Below, in pieces: positions 16,423-25,847 of a stretch of DNA of 64,000 nt. The first letter of the stretch is position 1. Each line of letters opens with the position of its first letter. This DNA is from FLUQ01 sp031550605 (GTDB taxonomy: Bacteria; Desulfobacterota; Desulfovibrionia; Desulfovibrionales; Desulfovibrionaceae), in the NCBI GenBank assembly GCA_031550605.1, contig JAVBOK010000037.1, positions 15,238 through 79,237 of the forward strand, read 5' to 3'. Both the position numbers and the translations under genes were made by a program. The notes beneath the pieces are model-generated. The model saw nothing but the letters and a program-made list of their open reading frames with translations. It made no database searches and was not told the origin of the DNA.

Positions 16423-19400
16423 TGCGCATCCGGGATTTTTCCATCGACCGCTTCGGCGTGCTGGCGGGCCAGGCCGTGTCGGACCTGCCGCCCGGCGTCA
16501 CCGTGATCCTGGGCGACAATGAGGCGGGCAAAAGCACCTGCCTGCAATTTTTCCGGGCCATGCTCTTCGGCTATGCCAGAAACCGGCGCAGCATCGATTA
16601 CGCCACGGACGGCAAAGCCCCCTCCGGCGGCACGCTGCTGCTGGAAACCGGCGATCTGGGCCTTCTGCGCCTGACCCGGCGGCCCGGACCCCACGGCGGG
16701 CCCGCCACCCTGACCCGTCCCGACGGTTCGGCCTGTCCGGCTTCGGACCTGGCCCTGCTGCTGCGCGGATGCACGGCGGATTTATACGACAAGGTGTTCG
16801 CCTTCAGCCTGACGGATCTTGCGCAATTCGGCGCCCTGAAGGAAGAGGGCATACGCAACGCCTTGCACGGGGCGGCTTTCGGCACGGGCCTGCGGTCCCC
16901 CGGCCAGGTGCTGAAAGAGCTGGACGAGGGCATGAAGCGCCTGTTCGCGCCGCGCGCCGCGACTTCCAAAGTGCACCGGCTGCTGGATGAACTGGAGGCG
17001 CTGCAGGCGGTTCTGGCGGAGAAAGGGAACGAGGTCGCCCGCTACGCGGCGCTGCGGACGGAGCTTGCGGCCGTGGACGCGGATCTGGAAGCGGCGAAAG
17101 GCGCCCGCAAAGCCCTGGAGGCCGAACAGCGCGGCCTGGAGCAAAAACGCGCCCTGCGCCGCCGCTGGGAAGCGGTGCGGGACGCGGAAGCGGCGCTTGC
17201 CGCGCTGCCTGAAATCCCCGGCGTCTTTGCGGCGGACAGCCGGGAACGCCTGGACGGCCTGCTGCAGCGTCTGGAAGACAGACGCCTTGCCGGGGCCGGG
17301 GCCGAATCCGCGCTTTTGCGTCTGGAACAGGATCTGGCCGGGCAGGCGGGCCGGGCCGATCCGGTCCTGCTGGCGGCGCACGGGCCCCTTGGATCCTTGC
17401 GCGAACGCAAGGAAAGCATTCGCCGCGCGTCCGCGCTGCTGTCCGATCTGGCCGGGGAACAGGCGGCCCACGCCCGCATTGTGGCGGAAAGCTGCGCGAA
17501 CCTCGGCAGCGGATGGGATGCGGCGCGCGTGGAGGCGTTCGAACTGACCCTTGCCTTGCGCGAAGAATGCGCCGGCCTGGGCCGGGAACTGGAGCGGGCG
17601 GAGCGGGAAGCCGCGGCGGCGGAGGACGCGTGCCGCCGGCTGGACCGCGAATGCGTTGCCGCCGGGGCCGCCCTGCGGTCCGCCGGAAACCCGGCGGAAA
17701 AACCGGATGCGGATTTTCCCGACGAGGCCGTGGCGGAACGTCTGCACGCCCTTCTGCTGCGCGCCGCCGAAGCGCACGAAAACACCGGGGCCCTGGCCCT
17801 GGCCCGGCGCGGGGCGGAAAAGGCCCTGGACCAGGCCTTGTCCGCCGTGCATCCCGACTGGACGCGGCAAAAGCAGGAGCAGCTCAGCCTGGGAATCGCG
17901 GAACGCGAAGCGCTGGCCGTCGTCGCCGCCGCCGCCGCCGCCGCGGGCGAGGCCCGCGCGGAATCTTCCCGCGCCGCGGAACAGGCGGAAGCCGCCCTCG
18001 CGGAGGCGCGGCAGCGCCTGGAAGCCCTGCTCGGGGCGGATGCCGGGGACGGCGCCGGGAAAGGCGGCCGGACCCCGGCCGAACGCGGGGAAGGGCTGCG
18101 CCGGACGCAGGCCGCCTGGCGGCTGCTGGAAGCGGCCCGGCGCAGGCACGAAACCCGCAACGAACAGCTGAACGACGTGGTGACGGCCCGGTCCGCCGCC
18201 AGTATTCCCGCGCGCGCCGCGCCGCGCGGGCCGGCGCGGCTGTCCGCCCCCCGCCCGCTGACGCTCGCGGCCGGCCTGCTGGCCCTTGCGGCCGGCGGAA
18301 CGGCCCTGTACGCCGGCGACCTTTCCGCTTCCTCCCCGCTTGTGCATGCCGGGGCCGGGGAATTGATTCTGGCCCTGGCCCTGCTGGCTCTGGGCCTGAA
18401 AAGCCGCGCGGGCGCCAACGCCGTTTCCGCGGAAAAGGCCCTGCAGGAACTGGAAGACCGTCTGATCAGGGCCCGGCAGGCGGCGCGCAGGACCGTGGCG
18501 GAAACGGAAACGATCCTGAACGGCGCGCTGGCCGAAAGCCCGGACCTTTTCCCCGAGGGAACCTACAACCGGGACTTTTTGCCGGAACTGCTGCCCGGCC
18601 TGCTGGCGGACGCGGAACGCCGCGTCATGCGCGAAAAGGAGGCCCTGGCCCTGCGGGAACGGGACAACAGCTATCTGGAGCGGGAAAAAGCGGCCCTTCT
18701 GTTCGCGGAACAGCGCGCGGCCGAAGCGGCGCGGCGGCGCGAGGCGGCCCTTGAATCGGAAAGCCGCGCCGCCGGCGTCTGGCGGGACGCTCTCGCGCGG
18801 CATGCCCTGCCGCCGGACACGGATCCCCGCAACCTGGGGCTGCTGCTGGAAAAGATCGATGCCGCCGCGTCCCGGCGCTCGGCCTGGGAAGGCCGCGCCG
18901 CCGCCTGCCGCGATGCGGAGGAGCGCCTTGCCGCCTGTCTGGAACTTGCCCGGACCGTGCCGGCTCTGGCGGACATTCTGGCATCCCTGCCGGAAACGGG
19001 TTCGGGCCTGGACCCGGAACCGGGGCCCTGGCTGGACGCGGTGCGCCGCTCTCTTGCCGGGTGGCGCGAGGCCGGACACGAGCGCATCCGGGTTCGCGGG
19101 CTGATCGACGAACGGGAAAACCGTCTGCGGGAAACGCGGGCCGCTTTTGCCCGGGCGGAACAGGACCGGGAAGCGGCCCGGGCCGCCCTGGCGGAAAAAC
19201 GCCGGGCCTGGTCGGCGTGGCTGTCCGGCTGCCGCCTGAGCCCCGGACTTTCTCCGGAAACGGCCCGGCTGGCCCTGGAAACGGCGGCCAGGGCCAAAAC
19301 CGCGCTGGAGCAGGCGCAACTGCAGGGCGAACGCGGGGCGGCGCGCGCGCGCGAACTGGCCGCTTTTGCCCGCGAACTGGCGGCGCGGGCCGCCGTGCTG

Positions 19401-20522
19401 GCGCCGGAACACGCGGCTCTTCCCGCGGTGCGCCAACTGGCGGATGCGGACCCCGCGCAATTTGCCGCGCTGTCCCGGGGCGCGCCGGCGGCGGCATCCG
19501 CCGCGCTTTCTTTGCTGGACGAACTGGCGGCGCGGGCGGAAGCGGCCGCGAATGCGCAGCTGCTCCGCGCGAGCCGGGAAGGGGAACTGCCCGCCCTGCG
19601 CGACGCGCTCGCCCGGGCCCGCGCCCAGATCAGCGCCACGGAGGAGGAGATCGCCGAACTGCTGCGCCTGGGGCGGTGCGGATCGGCCGAGGAGTATCGC
19701 CGCGCCCACGGCCTGTGGCAACAGCGCGAAACCGCCCTGGCGGCCAGAAACGCGCTGGCCGCCGCGCTGGAACGGGACGCGGCGGAGGCGGGCCTGCCTT
19801 CGGCCCCGCCGCACGCGGACCTCGCCGAGGCGGACGAGCGGGAACTGGCGGAACGGGCGGCGGCGGCCGAAGCTTTGCTTGGGGAAGCGGCCGGCCGCGA
19901 ACGCGCTCTTGCCGAACGTCGCGGAGGGCTCGCCGGGGCCATGAGCGGCCTGCTGAACGATGCGGGGCTGCAGGAGCTGCTTGGGCGCGAGGAAAGCCTG
20001 AAAGAGGACATCGCGCGCCAGGCGGAAGAATGGTCCCGCCTGGCCCTGGCCAGGCAGTTGCTGCTGTCCGCCAAACGCCGCTTTGAATCCGAGCGCCAGA
20101 CCGGCGTGGCGCGCCATGCCGGGGAACTGTTCAGGTCCTTTACCGGCGGGGCGTACAGCGCCATCAGCGTGTCCCTGGATGACGAGTCGGTGCAGGCCGT
20201 ATCCCGCAGGGGCGAGGTCAAAAACGCGGAAAGCGGGCTCAGCCGGGGCACGCGCGAGCAGCTGTACCTGGCCCTGCGCCTGGCCTACGTGCGCGACCAC
20301 GGGGCGCAGGCGGAAACCCTGCCGGTGATCATGGACGACATCCTGGTCAATTTCGACGCCCGCCGAGCCGGCAATACGGCCGCCGCCCTGGCGGCGTTCG
20401 CGCGGGACAACCAGATTCTCTTTTTCACCTGCCACGAGGCCACGGCCGGCATGCTGGCCGACGCCGCGCCCGGTTCCGCGCGCTGCCTGCTGCGGGACGG
20501 GGTGTTCGAGCGGGTGTTGTGA
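16422..20522 (+). CDS. YhaN/SbcC-like SMC-family ATPase with internal membrane segments
   Basis: A 1366-residue Rad50/SbcC-type ATPase. Walker A is GDNEAGKST (about 31-39); the ABC-like signature LSRGT and Walker B VIMDDILVNFD lie near the C-terminus (about 1272-1312), so the two halves fold together across a long, alanine/glutamate/arginine-rich coiled coil. Two hydrophobic stretches at about 610-632 and 640-660 (AAGLLALAAGG; LILALALLALGL) interrupt the coil where SbcC has its zinc hook; no CxxC hook is seen there. Bacillus YhaN has the same feature, which suggests a membrane-attached version of the SbcCD machine. It forms a coupled operon with the nuclease gene and ends near a hairpin. Confidence 0.85.
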   Translation: MRIRDFSIDRFGVLAGQAVSDLPPGVTVILGDNEAGKSTCLQFFRAMLFGYARNRRSIDYATDGKAPSGGTLLLETGDLGLLRLTRRPGPHGGPATLTRPDGSACPASDLALLLRGCTADLYDKVFAFSLTDLAQFGALKEEGIRNALHGAAFGTGLRSPGQVLKELDEGMKRLFAPRAATSKVHRLLDELEALQAVLAEKGNEVARYAALRTELAAVDADLEAAKGARKALEAEQRGLEQKRALRRRWEAVRDAEAALAALPEIPGVFAADSRERLDGLLQRLEDRRLAGAGAESALLRLEQDLAGQAGRADPVLLAAHGPLGSLRERKESIRRASALLSDLAGEQAAHARIVAESCANLGSGWDAARVEAFELTLALREECAGLGRELERAEREAAAAEDACRRLDRECVAAGAALRSAGNPAEKPDADFPDEAVAERLHALLLRAAEAHENTGALALARRGAEKALDQALSAVHPDWTRQKQEQLSLGIAEREALAVVAAAAAAAGEARAESSRAAEQAEAALAEARQRLEALLGADAGDGAGKGGRTPAERGEGLRRTQAAWRLLEAARRRHETRNEQLNDVVTARSAASIPARAAPRGPARLSAPRPLTLAAGLLALAAGGTALYAGDLSASSPLVHAGAGELILALALLALGLKSRAGANAVSAEKALQELEDRLIRARQAARRTVAETETILNGALAESPDLFPEGTYNRDFLPELLPGLLADAERRVMREKEALALRERDNSYLEREKAALLFAEQRAAEAARRREAALESESRAAGVWRDALARHALPPDTDPRNLGLLLEKIDAAASRRSAWEGRAAACRDAEERLAACLELARTVPALADILASLPETGSGLDPEPGPWLDAVRRSLAGWREAGHERIRVRGLIDERENRLRETRAAFARAEQDREAARAALAEKRRAWSAWLSGCRLSPGLSPETARLALETAARAKTALEQAQLQGERGAARARELAAFARELAARAAVLAPEHAALPAVRQLADADPAQFAALSRGAPAAASAALSLLDELAARAEAAANAQLLRASREGELPALRDALARARAQISATEEEIAELLRLGRCGSAEEYRRAHGLWQQRETALAARNALAAALERDAAEAGLPSAPPHADLAEADERELAERAAAAEALLGEAAGRERALAERRGGLAGAMSGLLNDAGLQELLGREESLKEDIARQAEEWSRLALARQLLLSAKRRFESERQTGVARHAGELFRSFTGGAYSAISVSLDDESVQAVSRRGEVKNAESGLSRGTREQLYLALRLAYVRDHGAQAETLPVIMDDILVNFDARRAGNTAAALAAFARDNQILFFTCHEATAGMLADAAPGSARCLLRDGVFERVL

Positions 20523-20592
20523 ACCGCGGGGCATTTTCCCCTTTGAATTGCTCCGCGCGGGCACAATGCTCTGGCCTTGCGGAACATGGCGC

Positions 20593-20619
20593 GGCGGCCC
20601 GGACGATGGCCGGGCCGCC
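20593..20619 (+). terminator. 10-bp GC hairpin after the YhaO-YhaN operon
   Basis: GGCGGCCCGG at 20593-20602 pairs perfectly with CCGGGCCGCC at 20610-20619, loop ACGATGG. No T run follows. Confidence 0.5.
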
Positions 20620-20649
20620 AGCGGCCGGCGGAGCAGGAAAGGCCGGCAA

Positions 20650-20675
20650 CACGGGCCGCCGTAAGAAAGCCCGTG
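20650..20675 (-). terminator. hairpin downstream of the IHF-like gene
   Basis: CACGGGC at 20650-20656 pairs with GCCCGTG at 20669-20675. It lies about 20 bases past the stop of the minus-strand IHF-like gene. Confidence 0.35.
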
Positions 20676-20694
20676 GCGAAAAGACGCCGCGCGT

Positions 20695-20988
20695 TTATTC
20701 GTTGTTCAGTTCGGCGCGGAATTTGCGGGAAAGCCGGAACACCACGACCTTGCGCGGGGGCAGGGTGATGCTCTCGTCCGTGTGCGGGTTGCGGCCCCGG
20801 CGGGCTTTTTTGGCAGAGGCTTCAAACTTGCCGAAACCGCTGATCAGCCGGGCCTGGTCGTTTTTGATCGCCTGCGTGGTGATGCGCGACAGGGTTTCAA
20901 CAATGTTTTTCACTTCGCCGCGGTTGCGTTCGGTCTTTTCGTAGATGGCGTCGACAATCTCGGCCTTGGTCAGGGTTTTTCCGTTCAT
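20695..20988 (-). CDS. HU/IHF-family DNA-binding protein, IHF alpha-like
   Basis: A 97-residue histone-like protein that bends DNA. LTKAEIVDAIYEK, RLISGFGKFE and GRNPHTDE are typical of the family; the GRNP turn carries the proline that intercalates into DNA. The order of residues at the N-terminus (LTKAE) resembles the IHF alpha subunit more than HU. Longer upstream frames exist, but GGAGGA at 20994-20999 (complement) fixes the start near two adjacent ATG codons; the second (20986-20988) has the better five-base spacing. Transcribed alone, convergent with the YhaO-YhaN operon. Confidence 0.85.
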   Translation of the reverse strand: MNGKTLTKAEIVDAIYEKTERNRGEVKNIVETLSRITTQAIKNDQARLISGFGKFEASAKKARRGRNPHTDESITLPPRKVVVFRLSRKFRAELNNE

Positions 20989-21097
20989 CATGATCCTCCG
21001 CAGGCTGTCGGAACTGCTGTCTTGTGTCTCGTGCCCGCGCCGTTCCGCCCTGAAGGCGCGCCGGCACAGCGGTCCGCCGGACGGGACGGCGGTTGTT

Positions 21098-21526
21098 TCA
21101 TATATGGAGGCCGATCGCGGCGGCCACGGACTGCATGGACGCCGCGTCGGCATAGGGGCGGTGCGGCCAGTGGGTCAGCCCGTCCCCTTCAAAACGCGGG
21201 ATCACGTGCCAGTGGGTGTGGAAAACCATCTGCCCGGACGCGGCGAAATTGTTCTGCAGGCAGTTGAACCCTTCCGCGCCGGTGGCGGCCATGACCGCCC
21301 TGCCTACCTTGCCCAGGGCCGCGATCACGGGCCCGCCCAGATGGCCGGGCATGTCCAGCAGGGTGGGGTAATGCCCTTTCGTGATGACCAGACTGTGCCC
21401 CGGGGCCACGGGGTTGATATCCAGAAACACGAGAATGTCCGTGTCTTCGTAGACGCGGACGCCGGGTAATTCGTCCTTGACGATGCGGCAGAAAATGCAG
21501 GATTCTGATGCGGGCGTTTCCGTCAT
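21098..21526 (-). CDS. HIT-family nucleotide hydrolase/transferase
   Basis: A 142-residue histidine-triad protein, likely an AMP-lysine/adenylate or dinucleotide polyphosphate hydrolase. The triad is His103, His105 and His107 in HTHWHV. CIFC near the N-terminus (Cys10 and Cys13) is a CxxC that often binds zinc in bacterial HIT proteins. The start MTETPASES is chosen because it has a GAGG site and matches the family; the longer frame adds unrelated residues. It is divergent from the radical SAM gene at 21628. Confidence 0.9.
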   Translation of the reverse strand: MTETPASESCIFCRIVKDELPGVRVYEDTDILVFLDINPVAPGHSLVITKGHYPTLLDMPGHLGGPVIAALGKVGRAVMAATGAEGFNCLQNNFAASGQMVFHTHWHVIPRFEGDGLTHWPHRPYADAASMQSVAAAIGLHI

Positions 21527-21627
21527 GGGAACCCTCGGTAAAGAGAAAATAATTCCAGACCCGTAGGCACAATATAGCAATCAGGCCGGGCGCGCAAGCA
21601 TGTTTTGCCGCCGGCGGGCAACGGCTC

Positions 21628-22689
21628 ATGGCGCATATCCGTTTTTCCCACCCGGAACCCGCGGGCGACCCCATCCTTGTGCATCCGGTGTTCCTGCCGT
21701 TTCAGGGCTGCCCCGGCATACGGGGCCGCTGCATCTTCTGCGCCCAGACCGTGCAGACCGGCCGGGCCGTCTCGCCCGTTGCCGACGCCCTTTCCCGCGC
21801 GCGGAAGGAATTGGAAGAGGCGCTGTCCGCCGGCGCGCCGGCGCGGGAACTGGCCTTTTACGGCGGGACCTTTACCTCGCTGCCCTGGCGCGAGCAGGCG
21901 GCCTGTCTGGACCTGGCCCGTGAGTATCGTGAAAGGGGCCTGGTCGCGCGGGTGCGCGCCTCCACCCGGCCGGACGCCGCGGATGCGGCCGATCTGGCCG
22001 CCCTGCGTGACGCCGGCCTGGATATGCTGGAACTGGGAGCGCAAAGTTTTGACGGCGCGGTTCTTGCCCGCGCCAGGCGGGGGTATGACGGCGAAACGGT
22101 GCGCGCCGGCTGCCGCGCCGTGCTCGATGCGGGCCTGATTCTGGGCGTGCAGCTGATGCCGGGGCTGCCGGGCATGGACGGCGGCACCTTTCTTCGCGAT
22201 GTGGACGCGGCCCTGTCCCTGCGGCCGGCGACCCTGCGCCTGTACCCCTGCCTGGTGCTGGAGGGCACGGAACTGGCCCGCATGTGGCGGGCGGGGGCAT
22301 TTGTCCCCTGGTCCCTGGAAGAGACGCTGCCCCTGCTGGCGCGGGCTCTTGCCGCCGCCTGGGCCGCAAAGGTCCGGGTCATCCGCATGGGCCTCGCGCC
22401 GGAGCCGGACCTTGTCCGCGGGGGCATCCTGGCCGGGCCCCACCATCCCGCCCTGGGGGCCAGGGCCAGGGGCATGGCCCTGTATCTGCTTATCCGCGAA
22501 AGGCTGGGCCAGGGCGCGCCCGGCGGCGGGTTCGCCCTTTCGCTGCCCCGCCGCCTGCAGGGCGAATTCTGGGGCCATGGGGGGGAATTGAAACGCGCGT
22601 ACGCGGACCTGGGGTTGATTCCCGGCGGCGTGCGCTGGGGGGATGGACCCGGCATCAAGATTGAAATCCCGGATACCGGTCCGGAATAG
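21628..22689 (+). CDS. radical SAM protein, Elp3-like group
   Basis: A 353-residue radical S-adenosylmethionine protein. The [4Fe-4S] cysteines lie in GCPGIRGRCIFC, a Cx6CxxC arrangement rather than the classical Cx3CxxC; this spacing occurs in the Elp3/YhcC-like group. FYGGTFTSLP, ELGAQSFD and QLMPGLPGM match the Elp3/MiaA/NifB superfamily core. No acetyltransferase domain is attached, so it is not a full Elp3. Substrate unknown; tRNA or cofactor modification is possible. Start ATG at 21628 with only a weak ribosome site. Confidence 0.8.
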   Translation: MAHIRFSHPEPAGDPILVHPVFLPFQGCPGIRGRCIFCAQTVQTGRAVSPVADALSRARKELEEALSAGAPARELAFYGGTFTSLPWREQAACLDLAREYRERGLVARVRASTRPDAADAADLAALRDAGLDMLELGAQSFDGAVLARARRGYDGETVRAGCRAVLDAGLILGVQLMPGLPGMDGGTFLRDVDAALSLRPATLRLYPCLVLEGTELARMWRAGAFVPWSLEETLPLLARALAAAWAAKVRVIRMGLAPEPDLVRGGILAGPHHPALGARARGMALYLLIRERLGQGAPGGGFALSLPRRLQGEFWGHGGELKRAYADLGLIPGGVRWGDGPGIKIEIPDTGPE

Positions 22690-22756
22690 CGGGAAAGGCC
22701 CGCTGTGATAAAAATCCGTTGCGTTCTGCCCTGATCCGTATACTGTCGGTAATAGG

Positions 22757-22767
22757 CCCTAATAGGG
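22757..22767. promoter_or_regulatory. candidate operator in the catalase leader
   Basis: CCCTA and TAGGG form an 11-bp palindrome, overlapping a direct repeat of AATAGG (22751 and 22761). It lies 13 bases downstream of a TATACT hexamer (22739-22744) that could be the -10 element, and 24 bases before the ATG. Confidence 0.35.
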
Positions 22768-22790
22768 TACTTCTGATAGTGGAGGGTGCC

Positions 22791-24302
22791 ATGGCTGACA
22801 AAAAAAATGTGTTGACCACAGCATTCGGTTCTCCGGTCGCCAACGACCTGAACAGTGTAACAGCCGGACCTCGCGGTCCCGTCCTGATCCAGGACGGGCA
22901 TCTGCTTGAAAAACTGGGCCATTTCGGCAGGGAGCGTATCCCTGAAAGAGTTGTGCATGCCAAGGGCGCGGGCGCTTACGGCTATTTCGAGTGCACCAGG
23001 GACATGAGCAAATATACGAAAGCCTGCCTTTTTTCGGCGGCGGGCAAGCGCACGGACCTGTTCGCGCGCTTTTCCACCGTGGGCGGCGAAAAGGGGTCGG
23101 CGGACACGGAACGCGACCCGCGCGGGTTCGCGGTCAAGTTCTACACCGAGGAAGGCAACTACGACATGGTGGGGAACAACACCCCGGTCTTCTTCATCCA
23201 CGATCCGCTGAAATTTCCCGATTTCATCCATACCCAGAAACGCAATCCCGCCACCAACTGCAAGGATCCGGACATGTTCTGGGATTTCCTGTCCCTGACG
23301 CCCGAATCCATGCATCAGGTGACCATCCTTTTTTCCGACCGGGGCACCCCGGACGGATACCGCCACATGAACGGCTACGGCAGCCATGCCTACAAATGGT
23401 ACAACGCGGCGGGCGAATGCTTCTGGGTCAAGTACCACTTCAAAACGGACCAGGGGAACAGGACCCTGACCCGGGAACAGGCCGACGCCCTGAAGGCCAC
23501 GGACCCCGATTACGCCACCCGCGACCTGTACAACGCCGTCGCGGAAGGGCGCTTCCCCTCCTGGACCCTCGAGATGCAGATCATGCCGGAGCAGGATGCC
23601 GACGCCTACCGTTTTGACGTTTTCGACGTGACCAAGGTCTGGCCGCACAAGGATTATCCGCCCATCGTGGTCGGCAGGATGGTGCTGAACAAAAACCCGG
23701 AAAACTATTTCGCGGAAGTGGAACAGTCCGCGTTCAACCCTTCCAGTTTTATTCCCGGCATTGCCGCGTCCCCGGACAAGATGCTGCAGGGGCGGCTGTT
23801 CTCGTACCACGATACCCACATCCACCGCCTGGGGGCCAATTATCACCTGATCCCGGTGAACAGCCCCAAGAACGCGCCGGAACGCAACTACCAGCGTGAC
23901 GGCCCCATGCGCGTGGACAACGGCGGCGGTTCCGGCCCCAATTACTGGCCCAACAGTTTCGGCGGGCCGAACCCCGACCCGGCGGCGGATGAACCGCCCG
24001 CCCTCTTGAGCGGCGCGGCCGGACGCCAGCCGTACCAGCACCCCAACGACGATTTTTCCCAGCCCGGCGAGCTGTTCCGCACGGTCATGTCCGATCGGGA
24101 CCGCCACCATCTGATCGGCAACATCGTCGCCCACCTGGGCGGCGCCTGCCAGCGCATCCAGTACCGCCAGGCCGCCCTGTTCCACAAGGCCGACCCGGAG
24201 TACGGCGGCGGCGTGGCCGGGGGCCTGGGCCTGGAAATTGAAAAGGTGAAAAAACTGGCCGCCCTGGACCAGGAAGAACTGGTCAAGGTCACGGCCTTGT
24301 GA
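22791..24302 (+). CDS. katA: catalase (small-subunit, haem-containing, clade 3-like)
   Basis: A 503-residue haem catalase converting hydrogen peroxide to water and oxygen. The catalytic His56 lies in VVHAKGAGAYG, the distal Asn in MVGNNTPVFF (about 129), and the proximal haem-binding Tyr339 in RLFSYHDTH. FARFSTVGGEKGSADTERD is the family signature. Length is that of small-subunit catalases. The longer frame starting at 22719 is rejected because GGAGG lies just before this ATG. With rubrerythrin nearby this shows defence against transient oxygen exposure in an apparent anaerobe. Convergent with miaB, separated by hairpins. Confidence 0.95.
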   Translation: MADKKNVLTTAFGSPVANDLNSVTAGPRGPVLIQDGHLLEKLGHFGRERIPERVVHAKGAGAYGYFECTRDMSKYTKACLFSAAGKRTDLFARFSTVGGEKGSADTERDPRGFAVKFYTEEGNYDMVGNNTPVFFIHDPLKFPDFIHTQKRNPATNCKDPDMFWDFLSLTPESMHQVTILFSDRGTPDGYRHMNGYGSHAYKWYNAAGECFWVKYHFKTDQGNRTLTREQADALKATDPDYATRDLYNAVAEGRFPSWTLEMQIMPEQDADAYRFDVFDVTKVWPHKDYPPIVVGRMVLNKNPENYFAEVEQSAFNPSSFIPGIAASPDKMLQGRLFSYHDTHIHRLGANYHLIPVNSPKNAPERNYQRDGPMRVDNGGGSGPNYWPNSFGGPNPDPAADEPPALLSGAAGRQPYQHPNDDFSQPGELFRTVMSDRDRHHLIGNIVAHLGGACQRIQYRQAALFHKADPEYGGGVAGGLGLEIEKVKKLAALDQEELVKVTAL

Positions 24303-24303
24303 T

Positions 24304-24349
24304 CGGGCAACGCCCGCTCCGGCGCCTACCGGCGGCGATGAATGCCGCC
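24304..24349. terminator. two small hairpins between convergent katA and miaB
   Basis: CGGGC (24304-24308) with GCCCG (24312-24316), and GGCGGC (24331-24336) with GCCGCC (24344-24349). Confidence 0.4.
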
Positions 24350-24374
24350 CGCGCCGGGGCGGGAAAGCCCCGGT

Positions 24375-25721
24375 TCATATCTGGTCGCCCTTGAGGCCGT
24401 GCATGCTGGAGCCGGTGACGCGCACGGCCACGACGGCCCCGGTCCGGCCGTTCGCCGGCTCCGGCCCGGCCACGCGCACGATGACGGTGTGGCCGCGTTC
24501 TTCCCGCCCCTGCCAGTACGATGCGCCGGGCAGGGGTTCTTTGGCTCTGGCCGGGTTTTCCAGCATCACGCGGATGGTTTCGCCGCGCATGGCTTCCAGC
24601 AGCCGGCGGGAATGCTCGAACTGCCATCCCTGCAGGCGCGAGAGGCGCTCGAGTTTGGTTTCCTTGTCCAGCTTGCCCGGCAGCATGGAAGCTTTGGTGC
24701 CCGGCCGGTCGGAATAGGCGAAGGAAAAGCTGGCCGCGAACGGCACGGCCCGCATGACGGACAGGGTTTCCTGAAATTCCGCCTCGCTTTCGCCGGGAAA
24801 GCCCACGATGATGTCCGTGGAAAAATGCATTTCCGGCCGGGCCGCGCGCAGATCCTCCACCAGGCGCATGTAGCGGGCGCTGTCGTAGCGCCGGCCCATA
24901 AGGCGCAGGATGCGGTCGGACCCTGATTGCAGGGGCAGATGCAGGCGCGGGGACAGGGCCGGCAGGTCGGCGAAGGCCCGGATCACGTCCGGCCCCAGGT
25001 CTTTCGGGTGCGGGGTGATGAAGCGCAGCCGGGCAAGGCCCGGCAGGGCCGCCGCCTTGTACAGCAATTCCGCGAAGGAGCATTCGCCGGAATCAAGGCC
25101 GAAGGCGTTGACGTTTTGTCCCAGCAGGGTGATTTCCCTGGCCCCGCGGTCGAGCAGGGCGCGGCATTCATCCAGCACCGCCCCCGCGGCGCGGGATTTC
25201 TGCCGGCCGCGCACATGGGGCACGATGCAGTACGCGCAGAAATTGTCGCAGCCCTGCATGATGGAAACAAAGGCCGCCGGCGGCACGGGCCCGCCATGCA
25301 GGGCCAGGTTCCGTTCCTCGTACCGGTCGGCGAAATCCAGCAGGCTGATGCGCAGGGAAGGCTCGTCCGCCAGACGGGCGATGGCCGCGGGCGCGGAGGC
25401 GATGCCGTCGGTGCCGAAAACCAGGCGCACCTGCCTGAAGCGGCCGAACAGTTTTTTTCCCACCTGCTGCGCCACGCAGCCGCCCACGCAGACCAGCACG
25501 TCCGGGCTGTCGTTTGTGGCGTTGCGGATGCGGCCGATCTCGCTGTACACTTTCTGTTCCGGCTTGTCGCGCACGGAGCAGGTGTTGAGGATGCGGACGG
25601 CGGCTTTTTCCGGCGGCGCCTCGCAAAAGCCCTGCGCCAGCAAGGACCGGCGGAGCCAGTCCGAATCCGCCGCGTTCATCTGGCAGCCGAAGGTGGTGAT
25701 GTGAAAGGTACGTTCGGTCAT
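24375..25721 (-). CDS. miaB: tRNA-2-methylthio-N6-dimethylallyladenosine synthase
   Basis: A 448-residue methylthiotransferase that adds a methylthio group at C2 of N6-isopentenyl-adenosine 37 of tRNAs. The N-terminal UPF0004 domain binds one [4Fe-4S] cluster through Cys13 in TFGCQMNAADS, a second Cys in NTCSVRDK and a third in VGGCVAQQ. The radical SAM core has CDNFCAYC (about 155-162) followed by VRGRQKSR. The C-terminal TRAM domain covers about 375-440. The NMA and DNFCAYCIVP motifs favour MiaB over MtaB or RimO. Single gene, convergent with catalase and divergent from marC. Confidence 0.95.
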   Translation of the reverse strand: MTERTFHITTFGCQMNAADSDWLRRSLLAQGFCEAPPEKAAVRILNTCSVRDKPEQKVYSEIGRIRNATNDSPDVLVCVGGCVAQQVGKKLFGRFRQVRLVFGTDGIASAPAAIARLADEPSLRISLLDFADRYEERNLALHGGPVPPAAFVSIMQGCDNFCAYCIVPHVRGRQKSRAAGAVLDECRALLDRGAREITLLGQNVNAFGLDSGECSFAELLYKAAALPGLARLRFITPHPKDLGPDVIRAFADLPALSPRLHLPLQSGSDRILRLMGRRYDSARYMRLVEDLRAARPEMHFSTDIIVGFPGESEAEFQETLSVMRAVPFAASFSFAYSDRPGTKASMLPGKLDKETKLERLSRLQGWQFEHSRRLLEAMRGETIRVMLENPARAKEPLPGASYWQGREERGHTVIVRVAGPEPANGRTGAVVAVRVTGSSMHGLKGDQI

Positions 25722-25847
25722 GGCTATGAATCCCGAGTTGCCCTACGACATTCGGGCGCGGAAGGCAAGCCTTGCACAAGGTGCCGGAAAACGCATAGGA
25801 AGGAGGCGGGGACGTTCACGCCCCGCGTTTCGGCGCCCGGAGGGACC

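Noticed and set aside
16782..20564. 1260-residue minus-strand frame opposite the YhaN-like gene
   Set aside because: Shadow of an alanine/arginine-rich coiled-coil gene; no ribosome site or domain.
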